DNA of 64,000 nt from NCBI GenBank assembly GCA_050303415.1, contig JBNLBS010000015.1, positions 31,057 to 95,056 on the forward strand, written 5' to 3'. Position numbers and translations under genes: made by a program. Position 1 is the stretch's first letter. Each line of letters opens with the position of its first letter. Positions 45,555 through 54,377 of this stretch are shown here, one piece after another. This DNA is from JBNLBS01 sp050303415. GTDB lineage: Bacteria > Pseudomonadota > Gammaproteobacteria > Methylococcales > Methylomonadaceae. Below the pieces are notes generated by a model. It did no database searches. It was not told the origin of the DNA and saw only the letters and a program-made list of their open reading frames with translations.

Positions 45555-45587
45555 GGTTAGGAATATATCTTTAATATACGGCTAACC
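45555..45587. promoter_or_regulatory. Two-level inverted repeat upstream of sga, candidate operator or leader hairpin
   Basis: ggttag (45555-45560) and ctaacc (45582-45587) are exact complements; inside them tatat and atata pair around cttta. It lies about 45 bp before the sga ATG, in the divergent region shared with mcl. It could be an operator for serine-cycle control or the leader hairpin of sga mRNA. Confidence 0.4.
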
Positions 45588-45628
45588 AAAATAACAATCC
45601 TATCAAACATCTTTAAAGGGGCAATCCA

Positions 45629-46795
45629 ATGGCTGGTCGCAATCACTTATTTATTCCTGGTCCTACCAACGTACCACATGAAGTTTTAAGTGCAATGCAT
45701 GTGGCAATGGAAGACCACCGGTCTCCAAGCTTCCCAAAACTTTTCAAACCACTTCTGGAAGACCTGAAAAAAATCTTTCGTACAGAAGACGGTCAAGCTT
45801 TCGTATTTCCCGCTACCGGAACCGCCGGTTGGGAAATTGCATTAACCAATACTTTAAGCCCCGGCGACAAAGTACTAATCTACCGTTTCGGCCAATTCAG
45901 CCACCTGTGGGCAAATATGGCCAACCGTCTAGGCTTTGACGTTGAAATGCACGAAATCGAATGGGGCAAAGGCATTCCTTTGGATCACCTCGAAGCGCGT
46001 TTAAAAGAAGACAACGCGCATGAAATCAAAGCTGTCTTAGCCACTCACAATGAAACAGCGACAGGCGTAACCAGCGACATCGCCGGTGTTCGTAAATCCA
46101 TGGATGCTGCTAATCACCCTGCCTTGTTATATGTTGACGGCGTCAGCTCTATTGCCAGTATCGAATTCCGTATGGACGACTGGGGTGTCGATGGTGCCAT
46201 CAGCGGTTCGCAAAAAGGTTTTATGCTGCCTGCAGGTGCAGCAATCGTCGCTTTCAGCCAAAAAGCATTGAAAGCGTGCGATACAGCAACCAGCAAACGC
46301 TGCTTTTTGGATTTAAAAGACCAAATGGCCCAAAACAAAGACGGCTATACCCCTTACACACCATCAACACCGATGCTGCATGGTCTACGTAAGTCGGTCG
46401 ATCTGTTACTGGAAGAAGGCATGGACAATGTCTACGCCCGCCATCATCGCTTAGGTGAAGGCACCCGTCGCGCCGTTGCCGCTTGGGGCTTGTCCTTATG
46501 CGCACAACCAGGTTTCGAGTCCGATACCGTATCAGCTATTGTAGTACCGGCAGACAAAGATGCCCGTGATGTTATCAGCACCGCTTACAACAAATACAAT
46601 ATTTCCCTAGGCGCTGGCTTAACCGAAGTTGCCGGCAAAGTCTTCCGTATCGGACATATCGGCGATATGAATGACGTTTCCATGCTGGGTTGTATTGCCG
46701 GTGTTGAAATGGCCATGCTGGATCATGGCTTTGATATTACACCGGGAAGCGGCGTGGCTGCTGCAATCGAGTATTATCGCTCAACTGCAAAATAA
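45629..46795 (+). CDS. sga: Serine-glyoxylate aminotransferase
   Basis: The 388-residue PLP enzyme of aminotransferase class V starts GRNHLFIPGPTNVPHEVLSAM, contains ATGTAGWEIALTN (phosphate-binding region), YVDGVSSIASIEF and the PLP lysine K196 in SGSQKGFMLP. It transfers the amino group of serine to glyoxylate, giving hydroxypyruvate and glycine: the step that closes the serine cycle. It is divergent from mcl-mtkA-mtkB and is followed by a strong terminator, so it is transcribed alone. Its usual neighbour hprA is 7.7 kb further on, beyond a block of signalling genes and a retron. Confidence 0.96.
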   Translation: MAGRNHLFIPGPTNVPHEVLSAMHVAMEDHRSPSFPKLFKPLLEDLKKIFRTEDGQAFVFPATGTAGWEIALTNTLSPGDKVLIYRFGQFSHLWANMANRLGFDVEMHEIEWGKGIPLDHLEARLKEDNAHEIKAVLATHNETATGVTSDIAGVRKSMDAANHPALLYVDGVSSIASIEFRMDDWGVDGAISGSQKGFMLPAGAAIVAFSQKALKACDTATSKRCFLDLKDQMAQNKDGYTPYTPSTPMLHGLRKSVDLLLEEGMDNVYARHHRLGEGTRRAVAAWGLSLCAQPGFESDTVSAIVVPADKDARDVISTAYNKYNISLGAGLTEVAGKVFRIGHIGDMNDVSMLGCIAGVEMAMLDHGFDITPGSGVAAAIEYYRSTAK

Positions 46796-46830
46796 TACCT
46801 TAATGGCTAAGCTACTTTAGCTGAAGACAA

Positions 46831-46868
46831 AAAGGCATCGTGTTTTTGATAACGCGATGCCTTTTTTT
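46831..46868 (+). terminator. Intrinsic terminator of sga
   Basis: aaaggcatcg (46831-46840) pairs with cgatgccttt (46855-46864) around a 14-base loop, followed by a long T run to 46868. Confidence 0.85.
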
Positions 46869-47288
46869 TAATATCAAAACAGCCCATGAACATTAAAAAT
46901 ATCTTAAAGTTTATGCTTGGCCAGACAATAAGATATAGACAATTTCACTCCTCACCAAGTGCTGAAATTTTGGAATATTAATCGCTGATTCTTTTGCCGG
47001 TTATTATCGTCCCAGATTACCCACATCAATTTGACAAAATAACTTAACCAAGTCGATTCAGTAATTGACCATTTTTCCTTGTTTCATCAGCAAATCGGTC
47101 CTTAACCTATCGAGCCATAAATGGGTCAAATTATTCAGAGGTTTCTGCAATAAACACCCTATTCCACAAAAACAATCAATACTTTAACTTGATGACATCC
47201 TCAGTCATGGTTTTGTCACATTAGCTTTGTAGACTGATCCCATCGTAAGTAATCCAATTTTTATCACATTGAGTTTTGACGAGGCATT
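46869..47288. other. Non-coding interval before the EAL-CBS-GGDDF gene
   Basis: About 420 bp with no credible gene. A TTGACA at about 47031-47036 could be a -35, but no good -10 follows at 16-18 bp. The region probably contains the promoter of the following signalling gene. I see no repeat or RNA feature. Confidence 0.5.
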
Positions 47289-49094
47289 ATGCATAAAGCA
47301 AAGGATCACTTGAAAGCTATCATCACCAATAAATTATTAACCCCGCTTTTCCAACCGATTGTTTCGCTGGAACAAAACAATATATTTGGCTACGAAGCGC
47401 TTATTAGAGGCCCTTCTGACAGCCCATTACATAATCCAATCAATCTTTTCTCTGCTGCAAACAGGTTTCAGCAATCTGTTGCTTTAGAAAATACATGTCG
47501 AGAAGTGAGTATTCGGCAATTTAAAAACTTCGCTTTAACGCAAAAACTTTTTTTAAATGTCAGCCCCTCGGTTTTATTAGACCCCTCTTTTAAAAAAGGC
47601 CGGACCCTACAGCTTCTTGAACAAGCCGGGCTTAAGGCATCACAAATTGTTATTGAACTCACCGAACAACAACCGACAGAAAATTACTCATTAATGCAGG
47701 ATGCTGTGATGCATTATCGTGAAATGGGTTTTGAAATCGCACTGGATGATTTAGGTGCGGGTTATTCCGGTTTAAGATTATGGACAGAGTTACTCCCGGA
47801 TTATGTGAAAATTGACCGTCACTTTATCCAGGACATTAATATTGACCCCGTTAAGCTAAACTTTGTCAGCTCGATAAAAAAAATGGCGTTTGCTACAAAC
47901 TGTCATGTCATCGCAGAAGGCATTGAAACACGGGAAGAATATAATGCCATTGTCGACCTGGGTATCAGCCATGGTCAAGGCTATTATTTTTCCCGACCTG
48001 CCGCTCAACCCGTTAAAGAGTTGAATCCTTCAATCTTTATTCAAAAAAAACAAGCCGATTTTCCCCCCATTACTCAAAGCACTAAAATTATCGATGTTAT
48101 CCAACAAGTTGACCCTGTAGCTCCGTCAACACCGATCAACAAAGTTTTAACTATTTTCCAGAAAAATAGCCATTTAACAACTTTACCGCTGGTTGATAAT
48201 GACAGACCCGTAGGTATTATTTATAAAGAGCAGTTTTTAAGCCGGCTTTTCGCCAGCCCGTATGGTATAGATCTGCACGGCAAAGAACCGATACAATCGT
48301 TTATTGATACGCTGCCGATGATCTTTGAATGTCAGGAATCAATTGAGCAAGTCAGTCAACAACTGACCAATAACCTGAGTTCTGATACCGCATTTATAGT
48401 GATTGAAAACGGTATATACCGCGGTGTCGGCACTATGAAAGAGTTACTGCAGGTCATTACCGACCAACAGTTACAGAATGCGAAACATGCCAATCCTTTA
48501 ACGCATTTGCCGGGCGTCACGCCAATTAATCATATTATTAACAAGCTGCTTAGTCATAAAAAAGAGTTTGTGCTTGGGTATTTTGATTTAGATAACTTTA
48601 AACCTTTTAATGATTTATATGGCTACGATAAAGGGGATCAGGCTATTCAGTTAGTGGCAAATCTTTTAAAAGAAACCATAAATAAAGATTTTGGCTATAT
48701 AGGACATATTGGTGGCGATGATTTTATAGTCATCTTTACCACTGCTCACTGGGAAAAATTATGCCAAAACATTCTTAACAGCTTTAAACAAACAGTGATC
48801 CAGCTCTATTGTGAGCAAGACCAAAAAGCCGGCGGCATCCACTCAGTGGATAGACGTGGAAATCCATGCTTTTACCCGGTATTAAGCCTTTCAATCGGAC
48901 TTGTTGAAGAAAAGGCAATAGCAGAATGTAATAGTCATATAGAAGTCTCAGACCTTGCCGCAGAATCCAAACATCAGGCAAAAGAAATAGAAGGTAACAG
49001 TTATTTCGTTAATCGCAGGGCAGTTGAACTACCGTTCACTAATGCCCAAGCAATTAACAGAAAGCCAACCAAACAACCTTATTTGCCTAACTAA
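47289..49094 (+). CDS. EAL-CBS-GGDEF-type c-di-GMP protein with GGDDF variant
   Basis: The 601-residue cytoplasmic protein has an EAL domain (about 1-240; EAL at 36-38, LDDLGAGYSGLR, AEGIET, GQGYYFSRP), a pair of CBS motifs (about 275-400) and a GGDEF domain (about 410-560). The EAL active-site residues look intact, so phosphodiesterase activity is likely. The cyclase motif reads GGDDF (475-479) in IGGDDFIVIF, so the fourth residue is Asp rather than Glu; cyclase activity is uncertain. CBS pairs often bind adenine nucleotides, so the enzyme may couple c-di-GMP turnover to energy state. An MCP gene follows 29 bp downstream. Confidence 0.9.
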   Translation: MHKAKDHLKAIITNKLLTPLFQPIVSLEQNNIFGYEALIRGPSDSPLHNPINLFSAANRFQQSVALENTCREVSIRQFKNFALTQKLFLNVSPSVLLDPSFKKGRTLQLLEQAGLKASQIVIELTEQQPTENYSLMQDAVMHYREMGFEIALDDLGAGYSGLRLWTELLPDYVKIDRHFIQDINIDPVKLNFVSSIKKMAFATNCHVIAEGIETREEYNAIVDLGISHGQGYYFSRPAAQPVKELNPSIFIQKKQADFPPITQSTKIIDVIQQVDPVAPSTPINKVLTIFQKNSHLTTLPLVDNDRPVGIIYKEQFLSRLFASPYGIDLHGKEPIQSFIDTLPMIFECQESIEQVSQQLTNNLSSDTAFIVIENGIYRGVGTMKELLQVITDQQLQNAKHANPLTHLPGVTPINHIINKLLSHKKEFVLGYFDLDNFKPFNDLYGYDKGDQAIQLVANLLKETINKDFGYIGHIGGDDFIVIFTTAHWEKLCQNILNSFKQTVIQLYCEQDQKAGGIHSVDRRGNPCFYPVLSLSIGLVEEKAIAECNSHIEVSDLAAESKHQAKEIEGNSYFVNRRAVELPFTNAQAINRKPTKQPYLPN

Positions 49095-49123
49095 AACTCA
49101 CCTAAATTACACGGAATTTACCA

Positions 49124-51094
49124 GTGAAAATCTCATATATTTCACGCTTAGTCACAGCTGTATTGATTACAGTCATGTCAGTTTTTATTATTTCAACAAT
49201 TTGGTCGCTCAATCATTTAAGCCAGGCATTCCAGATGGTTGAAGAGTACAGTGTGATCAAATCACGCATCACAAACCAGATCCATATTCCAATAAATGCC
49301 TATCTGAATTCAGGTGATGCCGGTCTGCTCATTAAAATTGAAAAAAATATCAATACCTTAATCAATGATACGCAAAAAAGCGAAAATTTATCACCTAACG
49401 CTCAAAATGAATTTATATCATTACTAAAAAACATCAATAATGCTGTCATTGTAGATTTAAGAGCAGCCGGTAAATTGTCCGACCCTCAGGTTTTATTGAT
49501 AAATAATGAAAATCAGGTATCCGGCGAAATCAATATTCTGCTGAATTATGTAAAGCAGTCGACACAAGCCACTCCAAACGCCAAACAGCAATATTTCTTA
49601 ACTTTAGGGGAGTTGCAGAACAGACTACAGAAATTGTCACATACGCGTCAAAATTACTTTAAAAATCAAAACGCTGCTTCATTGGATACACTTAATTCAT
49701 ATATCAATGAGATGCTAGGCGATGGCAACGCACTGAGTCAGTATCCGGCACTGGCTATATATGAAGCCGGAAACGACCAGGATTTAACCAACCTGATGGG
49801 CTGGGTAGATGATAATGAGTCGAGTGAAGATAAATCAAACGAACATATTTCAGAACTCAACTCCTTAATTAATCGCTACCCCAAAGAACTAAAAAACGCA
49901 CAACGTTTTATTCAACAAAAAATAGCCAGTCGTAAACAAGCCGCCGAACAAATGACCGCCCTCCAACAACAGCTTAATCAGCTAGGCGAATCGATTAGCG
50001 CAGATTACCAAAGTACGCAAAGCATTCTTTATTACCTATTATGTATTTGCTTTATTCTGATTATAGCGACCAATACCAGCCTGATTTTTTTACAAAAACA
50101 TTTTGCTCGAATTATCGACCAGACCAACCATTATGTTAATAAACTGGCCTCCGGTGATTTAACCTCGACTTTTTTACTGCAAAGCAGGATCGTCGAAGCC
50201 AATCAACTTAAAACCTCTATTGCACAGCTCAGAAACTACTTCACTCAATTAATCAGTAACATATATCAGGAAACAGCCACGTTAAAAAGCTGTCAAAAGA
50301 CAGTCATTGACGGCAATCAGGAAATGGAAAAAATTGCCGCCAATCAACAACAACTGAGCGAAATTTCTTCGGAGCAAATGCAGCAATTATCGTATTCCTT
50401 TCAGGATGTAGCAAAAAGTGCCGCCGAAACCCGCAATGCAACTACCCAGGCGCAGCAAAGCATTGCCAATGGTGTTGAGTCGATGAAGCAAACCCAACAT
50501 CAGGTTAGAGATTTGTCCAGTGTTATTAACAATACAGCCAACTCTTTATCCCTGTTACAGGAAGATGCTAAAGCAATTGAAGGGATGCTGAATGTTATTC
50601 AAGGTTTCACCGAACAAACCAACCTGCTGGCACTCAATGCTGCCATTGAAGCTGCAAGAGCCGGTGAGCATGGTAGGGGCTTTGCGGTAGTCGCCGACGA
50701 GGTACGGAAACTGTCCTCACATATCGCCTTATCGGCAAGCGATATTCACACCCTGGTTGAGAAATTAAACAAAACCACCGAAAACACCGTGAAATTAATG
50801 AACAATCAACAAGAGTCAGCAGACCAGACAACCAAAGCTGTTGATGATGTAAATCAAATCTTCTCATACATTTATAAAGCGATTATCGATATACACGAAA
50901 AAAACACTATAATCGCATCTTCGGCTGAAGAACAATCAGCTGTTGCGGTGGAAGTCAGCAATAGTATTTTTGAAACAGCCAACTCATCCAACCTGACATT
51001 ACAGGAAGCTCAAAATAATAAAAACAGTGCCGCCGCACTTAATCAAGTCAGCCAAAACCTTCACGCTTTGGTAGAACAATTTTCAATTGACTGA
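49124..51094 (+). CDS. Transmembrane methyl-accepting chemotaxis protein
   Basis: The 656-residue protein has TM1 (about 8-28) and TM2 (about 305-325) enclosing a helical periplasmic domain of about 275 residues. A HAMP segment follows (HYVNKLASGDLTSTFL) and then a long signalling coiled coil with the tip ALNAAIEAARAGEHGRGFAVVADEVRKLS. The ligand domain has no recognisable motif and may be a four-helix bundle type. It is 29 bp downstream of the EAL-CBS-GGDDF gene on the same strand, so receptor and c-di-GMP enzyme may be coexpressed. No further che genes stand beside it; it may use the core chemotaxis genes elsewhere or the Wsp-like set at 1-10 kb. Confidence 0.92.
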   Translation: MKISYISRLVTAVLITVMSVFIISTIWSLNHLSQAFQMVEEYSVIKSRITNQIHIPINAYLNSGDAGLLIKIEKNINTLINDTQKSENLSPNAQNEFISLLKNINNAVIVDLRAAGKLSDPQVLLINNENQVSGEINILLNYVKQSTQATPNAKQQYFLTLGELQNRLQKLSHTRQNYFKNQNAASLDTLNSYINEMLGDGNALSQYPALAIYEAGNDQDLTNLMGWVDDNESSEDKSNEHISELNSLINRYPKELKNAQRFIQQKIASRKQAAEQMTALQQQLNQLGESISADYQSTQSILYYLLCICFILIIATNTSLIFLQKHFARIIDQTNHYVNKLASGDLTSTFLLQSRIVEANQLKTSIAQLRNYFTQLISNIYQETATLKSCQKTVIDGNQEMEKIAANQQQLSEISSEQMQQLSYSFQDVAKSAAETRNATTQAQQSIANGVESMKQTQHQVRDLSSVINNTANSLSLLQEDAKAIEGMLNVIQGFTEQTNLLALNAAIEAARAGEHGRGFAVVADEVRKLSSHIALSASDIHTLVEKLNKTTENTVKLMNNQQESADQTTKAVDDVNQIFSYIYKAIIDIHEKNTIIASSAEEQSAVAVEVSNSIFETANSSNLTLQEAQNNKNSAAALNQVSQNLHALVEQFSID

Positions 51095-51242
51095 TTTTAG
51101 CCACAAGAAAATCATCAGCCGGCTTTATTTAATATAAACGCTTTACTATTAATCAGTTAGAAAAGCATGCATTTGACAAAAAACAATCTAATCACTATGC
51201 TCAGTACTACTGAAACCATGCTTTAAGACCAAAGGGTTAGTA

Positions 51243-51587
51243 ATGTATAAAATAAATAATCATGCGATTACCCCACCCTCACTTTTTTTTACTTTTGCAT
51301 GCACAATTTTCCTTTCAGGCTGCGAGCAGGATGTACATGATCACCCCGAGTTAACCACGGGGAAACAATTGTTTGAATATCATTGCTCAAGCTGCCATAA
51401 AAGTACCGGAACAGGTCACTTTCTTAAAGGCGTTCCGGCGAACAAAGACACTGATTTGGCTATTTGGCAGATTAAACATAAAATAAAAGACAAAGCTTCA
51501 CAAGACAGCAAAACAAGAATGCCCAGTTTTCCCAACATGAGTTCGGAAGAAGCTTTACTTATTGCGCAGTATGTAAAAAATCTATAA
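51243..51587 (+). CDS. Monohaem c-type cytochrome lipoprotein
   Basis: The 114-residue protein has a signal segment with a lipobox (FLSGC, Cys27), so it should be lipid-anchored. It has one haem-binding site, C48-S-S-C51-H52, in FEYHCSSCHKSTGTGHF, and a late methionine in TRMPSFPNMSSEEALLIAQYV as the probable sixth ligand. It is a class I cytochrome c of the cytochrome c5/c551-like sort. The electron partner is unknown. It follows the MCP by about 150 bp on the same strand and may be separately transcribed. Confidence 0.9.
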   Translation: MYKINNHAITPPSLFFTFACTIFLSGCEQDVHDHPELTTGKQLFEYHCSSCHKSTGTGHFLKGVPANKDTDLAIWQIKHKIKDKASQDSKTRMPSFPNMSSEEALLIAQYVKNL

Positions 51588-51745
51588 CCAATTTGACATA
51601 AATTTTAAGAATATTTTCAAGTTTGGCATTGAATAGTGCAACTGAATATAACCTAACAATAATTGGATCAAGCAGGATAAGATCTGACAATTTGTAACTT
51701 TGCAATTTAATAAAACTTTAAACACCGGTGTCATAAATTCCCGGG

Positions 51746-53065
51746 TTAACTATTTTCCCAATCAATTTGCCGGAATAATAATTCTAATTTTTCCGCTTTT
51801 CTGGGATTCAGTGATCTAACAAATGCAATCTGCCCTTTTAGTTGTGCTTTAAAGTACGGAAAATTCCTTCTATTTTGGGCTTTGGGTCCCGTTTTAATAC
51901 AGTTATGCAATATTGCTTTCAAGCGGTCATAGTCTTTTCTTGGGATATTGGGAAACCGGTTAAGCGTCATACCGGTTAAACGCTGGCTGACGCCATGACG
52001 CATAATTCTTGTTTTACGATGATTAACTGAAAAACCTTCAGTTTCGGCGATATAAGCAACAAAAACAGGTAACCGATAGGCATTACCGATAAACTCGTCA
52101 TTACCGGAAAAAGCCAGGTCATCGGCATAGCGCGTATAAACGCCGCCGAGTTTTTCCGCCAGCGCCGCAAGACGAACATCCAGTTTAAAGGCGCATAAAT
52201 TTGCCAGTATCGGCGAACTGGGGCTGCCCTGCGGCAGATGTGGCGTTGTTAATTGTTTACGTTGAAGCCAACTTAATTGGGGATCATTGCTGCACATCTC
52301 TAAGGGGGTTTGATTGCAGCATATGCCGGCCAATCGTCGGGCAACAGACTCCCGGTATCCTAAGGTAGTAAACAAAGCATGAATTCGGCGAACAGGAATA
52401 CTAAGAAAAAAATCCTTTAAATCCATACGAATGACAACATTTTTTCCGGCATGAGGTTCGGCGTAGCTTAAACAGGAATGCTTTTTACGAAAACCGTGGC
52501 AGGCCTGATGTAATGGGATACGATCGAGTATGCCATGATATATCTGCCTTTGCACGGCCGCCATTCTTTTTTTAGGCGCTTCGATTAGTCGTTGTTGCCC
52601 GCCTTTTCTTTGTTTCCAGTAATAATGGTAATGTCGAGTACGCGCAGAATCGGTAATATTGGAAATTTTCCAGTGCCGGGCGTAATGTTCCAATTGCCCG
52701 ATAGTCAATCCTAACCAAACGGCAAGTTGATTAAGGTTATCCAGGGTCGGTGTTTGACAAACAAATTTTGCCGGTGGGGGCGGAGCAGGCTTAATATTAA
52801 ATTGTCGAATACGCAGATGTAGACGCTGACTACGCCACAACTCAATAAAGTGAGAGCTGTTTAATATAAAGTCGGCAAGCGCGTGTTTATCAATATATGG
52901 AAGGTCGGCCTGAAACCTTTCATATACCTTGCCTACCATAGTCTGAACCCAGCTTGGTTCATCCTCCAGCAACCAATAAACTCGCTTAGTCATTCGATCC
53001 GGCAACCAATCCCCGGCCAGTAATATATCCGAAACGGCTTCTATAAATAATCGTTGATATGACAT
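51746..53065 (-). CDS. Retron-type reverse transcriptase
   Basis: The 439-residue protein contains the retron RT blocks in order. LAVWLGLTIGQLEHYARHW is the family's N-terminal helix; then come QQRLIEAPKKRMAAVQRQI, the catalytic Asp block IRMDLKDFFLSI (D215), PQGSPSSPILANLCAF, YTRYADDLAFSG (YADD at 313-316) and RLTGMTLN (the VTG-type retron motif, 362-365). About the first 100 residues form an extension not present in short retron RTs and resembling those of long (for example myxobacterial) retron RTs. The start at 53065 lies 17 bp downstream of a complete msr-msd RNA on the same strand. The RT should copy the msd into branched msDNA. No known effector domain is recognised in it. Confidence 0.95.
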   Translation of the reverse strand: MSYQRLFIEAVSDILLAGDWLPDRMTKRVYWLLEDEPSWVQTMVGKVYERFQADLPYIDKHALADFILNSSHFIELWRSQRLHLRIRQFNIKPAPPPPAKFVCQTPTLDNLNQLAVWLGLTIGQLEHYARHWKISNITDSARTRHYHYYWKQRKGGQQRLIEAPKKRMAAVQRQIYHGILDRIPLHQACHGFRKKHSCLSYAEPHAGKNVVIRMDLKDFFLSIPVRRIHALFTTLGYRESVARRLAGICCNQTPLEMCSNDPQLSWLQRKQLTTPHLPQGSPSSPILANLCAFKLDVRLAALAEKLGGVYTRYADDLAFSGNDEFIGNAYRLPVFVAYIAETEGFSVNHRKTRIMRHGVSQRLTGMTLNRFPNIPRKDYDRLKAILHNCIKTGPKAQNRRNFPYFKAQLKGQIAFVRSLNPRKAEKLELLFRQIDWENS

Positions 53066-53081
53066 AGTCTAAATTATGCGC

Positions 53082-53242
53082 GGCAAAGTCTTTCCAACCA
53101 GTCCTGTTATGCATGAGCCGTATTGCTTGGCACGCAACGAGGCTCATGCAACGTAACGTCACTTTCAAAAAATACCACGGGGTTCCCCCGTAGAGGTAAG
53201 AATGCTTGCAACAACAGCCTTACCGACTTGGAAAGCTTTGCC
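53082..53242 (-). ncRNA. Retron msr-msd RNA (template for msDNA)
   Basis: Reading the minus strand, the a1 arm (53228-53242) is complementary to the a2 arm (53082-53097) over 15 bp with one bulged base. Between them are: the candidate branching G (53227); an msr hairpin (53195-53224; GGTAAG/CTTACC with a GTTGTT-type loop); a second msr hairpin (53175-53193; ACGGGG/CCCCGT with a GAA loop); and a long msd hairpin (53106-53157; GCATGAGCC/GGCTCATGC plus GTTA/TAAC). This is the standard retron order a1-msr-msd-a2-RT. Exact msDNA ends and the branching residue need experiment. Confidence 0.9.
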
Positions 53243-53250
53243 ACTGATCT

Positions 53251-53278
53251 AATCTATCAGGTGGTATCGTCGTGTCAA
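53251..53278 (-). promoter_or_regulatory. Candidate promoter of the retron
   Basis: On the minus strand a perfect TTGACA (53273-53278) and TAGATT (53251-53256) are spaced by 16 bp. The expected start of transcription falls at about 53244, right at the a1 arm, as in known retrons. Confidence 0.65.
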
Positions 53279-53575
53279 GTGTAATGGATAAACGCCAGCC
53301 CGTAGACAAGAGTTAAACGGAACGAAGTTGATACCGGTTGGTCACGCGCTGTATCAGATAACATTAACGTCATAGTTAATCTTTATTTAAAATACCTTAT
53401 AATCAGTGAGTCGATCCAGGCCGTCAGAACAGCCTAAACTTTCAGGTATACATGCAGGGATATTTAATCGGCATCTAATTTCTACAAGCCGGCTCTTTTT
53501 TGCAGCCTGACTTTAAAATAACCTGTATCCCGTAGAAGACCGGCACAAACAAGTTTTAAACTGGCGGAATAAAGG

Positions 53576-53950
53576 CTATTTACAATCTACCCTGGTCGAT
53601 AACAACACGTCTTTTTCCCAAACACTTGGCGTTAAAAACCCTATACAGCCAGTCGTACGAAGTTGTTCAGACCAAAATAATGTTTCCGATAATAAGGATG
53701 ATCTTGTCGCTATTTCGATCACGCAGATTATGGCAGATTCAACGCCTCCGATAAGAACTATACAGTCTTCTGCAGACAGGGTTCGCTGATGAATTCCGGC
53801 AATTTTCTGGAACTGTTTATCGTCTGCCTGAAGTTCAAGAGGAAGGTAAATTAACAACTTTACAGTCCGGTAAGGACAAAAATTTTTTATATTTCCAAGT
53901 AAAATTTTGATTGCATTGAATAACGGCAGATTACCACAATAAAAAAACAA
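53576..53950 (-). pseudogene. Doubtful 124-codon reading frame upstream of the retron
   Basis: An open frame beginning with TTG encodes a Cys-containing sequence of no recognised family (PYRTVKLLIYLPLELQADD, then HQRTLSAEDCIVLIGGVESA). Shortly after its stop another frame continues as CAGLLRDTGYFKVRLQKRAGL, which looks like the continuation of the same protein after a frameshift. It may be a decayed gene or a non-coding artefact. It sits about 330 bp upstream of the retron RNA on the same strand, where an effector would be of interest, but nothing supports that role. Between 53279 and 53575 I see no other feature. Confidence 0.3.
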
Positions 53951-54119
53951 TCGCTGCAGACAACCAAAAATTTAAACCTGTTTCCCAGTACAGCAAATAT
54001 TCGGACATTATTTCCATTTAAGCTATCAGATAAGTACAAATAAACAAGTAAAAAAACGTATCAAACAGCAAAATTCAGACCATCTCTCAATCAGCACTTT
54101 ATTGATCACTTATTTAGTC

Positions 54120-54264
54120 AAAAAAGATGCGGCCTTAAATAATTAAGACCGCATTAGTGGAAGGACATCAACTCAAATTAATCGTGCAAACTTGAGTTGA
54201 AGCAAGTTTATGCGACCTGAAATAAATTGAAAATGCGTCATATCGCCGCGCGACAATATGACGC
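54120..54264 (-). ncRNA. Candidate small RNA ending in an intrinsic terminator
   Basis: On the minus strand the stretch begins with a 9-bp hairpin (GCGTCATAT/ATATGACGC, 54235-54264). It continues with alternative pairings (AAACTTG/CAAGTTT, 54188-54209; caactcaa/ttgagttg, 54170-54198) and ends with ATGCGG...CCGCAT (54127-54154) followed by a T run (54120-54125). No gene lies upstream on this strand for the terminator to serve, which suggests a free small transcript of about 140 nt. A promoter was not identified. Confidence 0.45.
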
Positions 54265-54358
54265 TAAAGTTGGTATGGTTCTTGGTATGCTTAGAAGGTT
54301 TGTCTGAATTAAAGTCTGTGAACATGGGCAATTTAATTGCAACCGATTAATTTTTTAA

Positions 54359-54377
54359 GTGATATAACGTATATCAC
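54359..54377. promoter_or_regulatory. Palindromic candidate operator upstream of hprA
   Basis: gtgatata (54359-54366) and tatatcac (54370-54377) are exact complements around a three-base centre, and a further half-site gtgatat lies at 54380-54386. It sits about 140 bp before the hprA start and looks like a dimeric regulator site. Confidence 0.45.

Noticed and set aside
51746..53065. Group II intron or diversity-generating retroelement RT
   Set aside because: There is no maturase or HNH domain and no template/variable repeat pair; the adjacent msr-msd RNA and LTG motif fit a retron.
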